Shown: one piece after another, positions 32,740 to 36,627 of the stretch
Numbering within the stretch: position 1 is the stretch's first letter
Layout: each line of letters opens with the position of its first letter
Made by a program: the position numbers and the translations under genes
The notes under the pieces: model-generated
Told to the model about the DNA's origin: nothing
The model's database searches: none
What the model saw: only the letters and a program-made list of their open reading frames with translations
Assembly (NCBI GenBank): GCA_015488555.1
Contig: WFNO01000069.1
Coordinates: 1-36,627, forward strand
From: Gammaproteobacteria bacterium
Lineage (GTDB): Bacteria > Pseudomonadota > Gammaproteobacteria > SZUA-140
Reading direction: 5' to 3'
DNA: 36,627 nt

Positions 32740-32790
32740 ATGAGGGAAACAGAGTCCCATTCTATACAAACCGCAAGCCGCATACCAATG
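32740..32790. promoter_or_regulatory. Overlapping divergent promoters for adaptor gene and lptD
   Basis: TCTATACA at 32761-32768 reads as TATACA on the plus strand (toward lptD) and TATAGA on the minus strand (toward the adaptor). On the minus strand TTGGTA lies 16 bp upstream as a fair minus-35. The plus-strand minus-35 is weak. Sharing this element would make the two directions compete. Confidence 0.35.
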
Positions 32791-32804
32791 TCGGGCCTGC
32801 CGCA

Positions 32805-34991
32805 GTGAACGCCAAGTATCTGGGCCCGGGCACGGTCCTACTCCTGCTGCTGGTAACGGTGGCCCCGCCCGCGCAGGGAGCGGCACCGCCCGGCAAATGG
32901 TTCCTGTGCCGCCATCACATCCCATCGCCCCGGATCGAGACCGATCCCCAGGGTCGCATCGTCTTCCAGGCCGATCGGGGCACAGGCGAACGCCGCCGCC
33001 TCTACCGCCTGTACGGCGACGTGGCCGTCACCGGTGACGGCCAGCGCCTGCGCGCGGATACCGTGGTCTACGACAGCACCACCCAGACCGCCGAGGCCGA
33101 AGGTCCGTTGCGCTATGAAAAGTCCGATCTCATCCTGCACGGTGCCCGCGGGCGTCTGCGACTCGACACAGAGGAAGGCACGGTGGAAGCAGGGCGCTTC
33201 GAACTACCCGAGGAACACGGCCGCGGAGAGGCACGGCGCATCGAGCTGGCAGGCAAACGGCGCACCATCCTTCTCGATACCCGTTACACCACCTGTGATC
33301 CCGGATCGGAAGACTGGCTGTTGCGCGCCCGCCGGGTGGTGCTCGACCATGAACGCAACGTGGGTAGCGCCTGGCATGCCTGGTTGCGGTTCATGAAAGT
33401 GCCCGTATTCTATTTCCCCTATGTGAACTTCCCGCTCGGCGACCAGCGCAAGAGCGGCTTTCTGGCCCCCGTCCTCGGTTCCTCCAATCGTTCCGGCTAC
33501 GAATGGGCCCTGCCCTATTACTTCAACCTGGCGCCCAATTACGATGCCACTTTCACGCCGCAATACTATTCCAAGCGCGGCCTGTTGCTGGGCGGCGAGT
33601 TTCGTTACCTCAGCCGCTGGGACAGCGGCGAACTCAACCTGGAATACATAGACGCCGACCGCGAATACGAGGACCGGGCGCGCGGGGCCCTGCGCTTCCG
33701 CCAGCGCGGCACGCCCTGGCCCAAAGTGCGCAGCGAGATCCAGTACGACTACGTCTCCGACGTAGACTATCTGAGCGACTACGGCCGCAGTCTGGGCACC
33801 ACTACGGTGACCCACCTGCCGCAGAAGGGGTCGTTGCGCTATCAGGGCGAGACGGTGAACGCCATGCTCCTGTTCCAGAGCTTTCAGACCGTGGACCCCG
33901 ACATCCCGGATCGCTCGCGCCCCTATCAGCGCCTGCCCCAATTCGCCCTGAGCTACACCCCCGCCGCCCGTCCCAACCGGCTCCGTTTCGGTTTCGACGG
34001 GGAACTGGTCAATTTCCAGCGCCAAGAGCGCGTCAGCGGCCAGCGCCTGGATCTGCAGCCCTCCCTCAGTCTGCCCCTGGCCAACGAGGGGGCCTTTCTC
34101 ACCACCACCTTGAAACTGGATCACACCGCCTACGACCTGGACGAGCTGGCGGGCGCGCAGCGCCAGCCGCAACGCACCGTGCCGCTGTTCAGCCTCGATG
34201 CCGGCCTGTTTCTGGAGCGCTGGTACGGCCGGCTGCTCCATACCGTGGAACCGCGCCTGTTCTATCTCTATGTCCCCCGCCGCGATCAGGACGACATTCC
34301 GCGCTTCGATACCGGGCAGCCGGAATTCAATTTCAACCAACTGTTCCGCGGCAACCGCTTCACCGGCCGCGACCGGGTGGGGGATGCCAACCAGCTCAGC
34401 ACCGCCCTCACCACCCGGCTCCTGGAAGAGAACGGCCGGGAACGCCTGCAGTTCAAGGTGGGGCAGATCTTCTATTTCGAGGACCGGCGAGTGACCCTGA
34501 CGGGCACGCCCCTCACCGAGCGCCGCTCCGACATCGTCGCCGAGACCCAGATGCAGGTGACACCGGCCCTCCAGCTCCTGGGTGACCTGCGCTGGGACCG
34601 GGAGAACGAGACCATCGACAAAGGCAACGTGAGCCTGCGCTTCCGTCCCGGTTACCGGCGGATCCTCAACCTGAGTTACCGCTACCGTAACGAGATCCTG
34701 GAACAGAGCGATTTCTCCCTGCTCTGGCCCCTCCACCCCCGCTGGCACGTCCTCGGCCGCTGGAACCGCGACCTGCTCAACGAGCGGGACCTGGAAACTT
34801 TGGCCGGCTTCGAATATCAAAACTGCTGCTGGAAATTCAATTTCCTGGCCCGACGTTATCTCAAGGCCAACACTCCGGAAGAGGAATACAGCATCACCTA
34901 TTACCTGCAGATCGAGTTCAAGGGCCTGGCCAGTCTCGGCAAGGACATGGACGCAATACTGGAACGTGGTATCCTGGGTTATCAGAAATAG
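32805..34991 (+). CDS. lptD: LPS-assembly protein LptD
   Basis: The 728-residue outer-membrane protein starts at GTG 32805 with a signal peptide (TVLLLLLVTVAPPAQGA). The periplasmic OstA/LptA-like domain (about 45-150: LYGDVAVTGDGQRLRADTVVYDSTTQTAEAEGPLRYEKSDLILHG) is followed by a long beta-barrel (about 190-728), with the family motif PVFYFPYVNFPLGDQRKSGFL at its start. All four conserved cysteines are visible: C35 (WFLC), one in TTCDPGS, and the adjacent pair in YQNCCWKF; their disulfides make LptD functional. With LptE it inserts lipopolysaccharide into the outer leaflet. It is somewhat shorter than E. coli LptD. surA follows 67 bp later. Confidence 0.97.
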   Translation: MNAKYLGPGTVLLLLLVTVAPPAQGAAPPGKWFLCRHHIPSPRIETDPQGRIVFQADRGTGERRRLYRLYGDVAVTGDGQRLRADTVVYDSTTQTAEAEGPLRYEKSDLILHGARGRLRLDTEEGTVEAGRFELPEEHGRGEARRIELAGKRRTILLDTRYTTCDPGSEDWLLRARRVVLDHERNVGSAWHAWLRFMKVPVFYFPYVNFPLGDQRKSGFLAPVLGSSNRSGYEWALPYYFNLAPNYDATFTPQYYSKRGLLLGGEFRYLSRWDSGELNLEYIDADREYEDRARGALRFRQRGTPWPKVRSEIQYDYVSDVDYLSDYGRSLGTTTVTHLPQKGSLRYQGETVNAMLLFQSFQTVDPDIPDRSRPYQRLPQFALSYTPAARPNRLRFGFDGELVNFQRQERVSGQRLDLQPSLSLPLANEGAFLTTTLKLDHTAYDLDELAGAQRQPQRTVPLFSLDAGLFLERWYGRLLHTVEPRLFYLYVPRRDQDDIPRFDTGQPEFNFNQLFRGNRFTGRDRVGDANQLSTALTTRLLEENGRERLQFKVGQIFYFEDRRVTLTGTPLTERRSDIVAETQMQVTPALQLLGDLRWDRENETIDKGNVSLRFRPGYRRILNLSYRYRNEILEQSDFSLLWPLHPRWHVLGRWNRDLLNERDLETLAGFEYQNCCWKFNFLARRYLKANTPEEEYSITYYLQIEFKGLASLGKDMDAILERGILGYQK

Positions 34992-35058
34992 CCAAAGGGC
35001 CGCCCGCTTTTGTTGCTCCGCGAGCGCGCCCGTCCTGTAATCACCTGGCGAGATCTCC

Positions 35059-36417
35059 ATGCAGCAATCCTCTCCATCCCCGTCTTCCCGCCTCCCGGCG
35101 CGCGGGATCCCGAACTGGATCCCGCGGTGGCGTCGCGCCGTCCTGCTCCTCCTGTGCGCCAGCCTGCCGTTATTGCCGCAAACGGCGCCCGCGGCCCAGC
35201 TCCTGGACCGCATCGTGGCGGTGGTGGACGACGACGTCATCACCGCCACCGAGCTGGAACAGCGCCTGCGCCTGCTGGAACAGCAGTTGCTGCGCCAGCG
35301 CGCCGTCCTGCCTCCGCGCGAGATACTGCGCAAACAACTGTTGGACCGGCTCATCCTCACCCGCATCCAGCTGCACCGGGCCGAGGCCATGGGCATCCGC
35401 GTGGACGAGGAAACCCTCAACCGGACCATTGCCAATCTCGCCGCCCAGAACGACCTCACCCTGGAACAATTCCGCCGCGTGCTGCAAGAAGACGGCTACG
35501 ACTTCGCCCGCTTCCGGGAGGAGATGCGCCAGGAGATCATGTTGCGGCGCCTGCGCCAGCGACAGGTGGACAGCCGCATCACCGTCACCCAACAGGAGGT
35601 GGACAACTTCCTCATCAATCTGCAGGCCCAGGGCAAGGCCAGCGACGAATACCGCCTCGGACACATCCTCATCGCCCTGCCGGAAGCGGCTTCCCCGGCG
35701 GACATCCGCCGGGCGCAGCAGCGGGCGCAGGAAGTCCTGGAGGCCTTGCGCGCCGGAGAGGACTTCGCCACCACGGCGATGGCGGTCTCCGACGGCCAGC
35801 AGGCCCTCAACGGCGGCGACCTGGGCTGGCGCAAGGCCGGGGAACTGCCCACCCTGTTCGCGGACCGTGTGCAGGACATGGCAGTTGGGGAACTGGCAGG
35901 CCCCATCCGCAGCCCCAGCGGTTTTCACCTCATCAAACTGCTGGACAAGCGCAGCGGCACCCGCCACGTGGTGACCCAGACCCGCGTCCGGCACATTCTC
36001 GTGCGTCCCGATACCGCCCTCGGCAAGGAAGGGGAGGCACAGGCCCTGGCCGAAGCGCGCGCGCTGCGCCAGCGCCTGCTGGCCGGTGAGGACTTCGCGG
36101 CCCTGGCCCGCGAATTCTCCGACGACCAGGCCTCCGCCGTGGACGGCGGTAACCTGGGCTGGGTGAGTCCGGGGGAGCTGGTGCCCGAATTCGAGCGGGC
36201 CATGGCTGAGCTGGAGCCCGGTGCCATCAGCGAGCCCGTGAAGAGCGGTTTCGGCTGGCATCTCATCCAGGTCCTGGAGCGGCGCCGGCACGACGACACC
36301 GAGGCCTATACCCGGCGCCAGGCCCGCAATCAGATCTTCCAGCGCAAGGTGGAGGAAGCCGAAACCGAATGGCTGCGGCGCCTGCGGGACGAGGCCTATG
36401 TGGAATACCGCCTCTGA
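35059..36417 (+). CDS. surA: Periplasmic chaperone/peptidyl-prolyl isomerase SurA
   Basis: The 452-residue protein has a signal peptide ([21 protein letters not shown]). The SurA N-terminal domain follows ([23 protein letters not shown]...[29 protein letters not shown]...), then two parvulin domains: [13 protein letters not shown]...[16 protein letters not shown] (about 195-300) and [11 protein letters not shown]...[19 protein letters not shown]...[12 protein letters not shown] (about 310-415). The helical C-terminus completes the chaperone core. It delivers unfolded barrel proteins, including LptD, to the Bam complex. The pdxA start lies at or just beyond its stop. Confidence 0.97.
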   Translation: MQQSSPSPSSRLPARGIPNWIPRWRRAVLLLLCASLPLLPQTAPAAQLLDRIVAVVDDDVITATELEQRLRLLEQQLLRQRAVLPPREILRKQLLDRLILTRIQLHRAEAMGIRVDEETLNRTIANLAAQNDLTLEQFRRVLQEDGYDFARFREEMRQEIMLRRLRQRQVDSRITVTQQEVDNFLINLQAQGKASDEYRLGHILIALPEAASPADIRRAQQRAQEVLEALRAGEDFATTAMAVSDGQQALNGGDLGWRKAGELPTLFADRVQDMAVGELAGPIRSPSGFHLIKLLDKRSGTRHVVTQTRVRHILVRPDTALGKEGEAQALAEARALRQRLLAGEDFAALAREFSDDQASAVDGGNLGWVSPGELVPEFERAMAELEPGAISEPVKSGFGWHLIQVLERRRHDDTEAYTRRQARNQIFQRKVEEAETEWLRRLRDEAYVEYRL

Positions 36418-36430
36418 GGGCGCGCGCGAA

Positions 36431-36627
36431 ATGGCCGTACCCCGCATCGCCCTAACGCCGGGGGAACCCGCGGGCATCGGCCCCGACCTGTGCGTGCGCA
36501 TCGCCCAGCAAACACATGCGGCTGAGCTGGTGGCCATCGCCGACCCCGCGCTCCTGGCCGAGCGGGCCCGCCTCCTGGGCCTGCCGCTGCACCTGGAGCC
36601 CCTGGACCTGCGCCGCCCCCCCAGGCC
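36431..36627 (+). CDS. pdxA: 4-hydroxythreonine-4-phosphate dehydrogenase PdxA, N-terminal part (cut by window edge)
   Basis: Sixty-five codons are visible and run off the right edge. The reading [27 protein letters not shown] contains the conserved PdxA N-terminal [12 protein letters not shown]. This frame is missing from the ORF track because it is open at the edge. ATG 36431 has GAGGG 10 nt upstream; an in-frame ATG at 36398 inside surA (GAGG 3 nt before it) is an alternative. PdxA acts in pyridoxal phosphate synthesis. surA-pdxA is the usual gammaproteobacterial order. Confidence 0.93.
   Translation, partial: MAVPRIALTPGEPAGIGPDLCVRIAQQTHAAELVAIADPALLAERARLLGLPLHLEPLDLRRPPR

Noticed and set aside
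33204-35459. 751-residue minus-strand ORF opposite lptD and surA
   Set aside because: It is the antisense shadow of lptD, whose four cysteines and barrel motifs are intact on the plus strand.

Overview
The window looks like chromosomal DNA of a Gammaproteobacterium with moderately high GC. The best evidence is the lptD-surA-pdxA order at the right end, the four-cysteine LptD, and amgK just upstream on the opposite strand, which is a gammaproteobacterial arrangement. I cannot name a genus. Nearly all of the window is coding, mostly on the minus strand. I see no rRNA, tRNA, CRISPR array, insertion sequence or prophage.

Layout. (1) 1-9134, minus strand: a cell-envelope cluster. In transcription order it holds a secreted Asn/Asp/Thr-rich protein, a class-2 O-methyltransferase-like enzyme, a LolA-like 'outer membrane lipoprotein-sorting' protein, a ribbon-helix-helix/zinc-ribbon regulator, a DUF1302-type outer-membrane protein, a second small outer-membrane barrel, and a very large TPR + beta-barrel protein cut by the left edge. 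Upstream of the first gene is an array of GGATC-centred direct repeats at 16-bp steps. This is the least explained part of the window. (2) 9620-15234, minus: nickel (or cobalt) uptake. It holds nikL, nikM, nikQ, nikO with a strongly His-rich tail, an unrecognised His/Met-rich membrane protein, nikR, and a histidine phosphatase. (3) 15515-17995, minus: molybdopterin synthesis, moaA-moaC-moaD-moaE. (4) 18610-21791, plus: a kelch-repeat protein followed by two different MoeB/ThiF-type adenylyltransferases, the second with an N-terminal rhodanese domain. (5) 21815-32760, minus: two RND efflux pump/adaptor pairs, amgK between them, and an HDOD signalling protein last. (6) 32805-36627, plus: lptD, surA and the start of pdxA.

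How they work together. Regions 3 and 4 form a molybdenum-cofactor block: MoaA/MoaC make precursor Z, MoaD/MoaE form molybdopterin synthase, and one or both adenylyltransferases activate the MoaD C-terminal Gly-Gly, with the rhodanese a plausible sulfur carrier. Region 2 is a NikMQO-type ECF transporter with a NikR regulator. The histidine-rich NikO tail and the His/Met-rich membrane protein suggest metal buffering. Regions 5 and 6 concern the envelope: efflux, cell-wall sugar recycling and outer-membrane assembly. Region 1 carries several outer-membrane proteins with a periplasmic LolA-like carrier, suggesting movement of a lipid or lipoprotein to the surface, but its substrate cannot be read from the sequence.

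Most ORF-track entries are antisense or out-of-frame shadows and are omitted. Several starts were moved inward from the track's longest ORF on the basis of ribosome-binding sites and family length.
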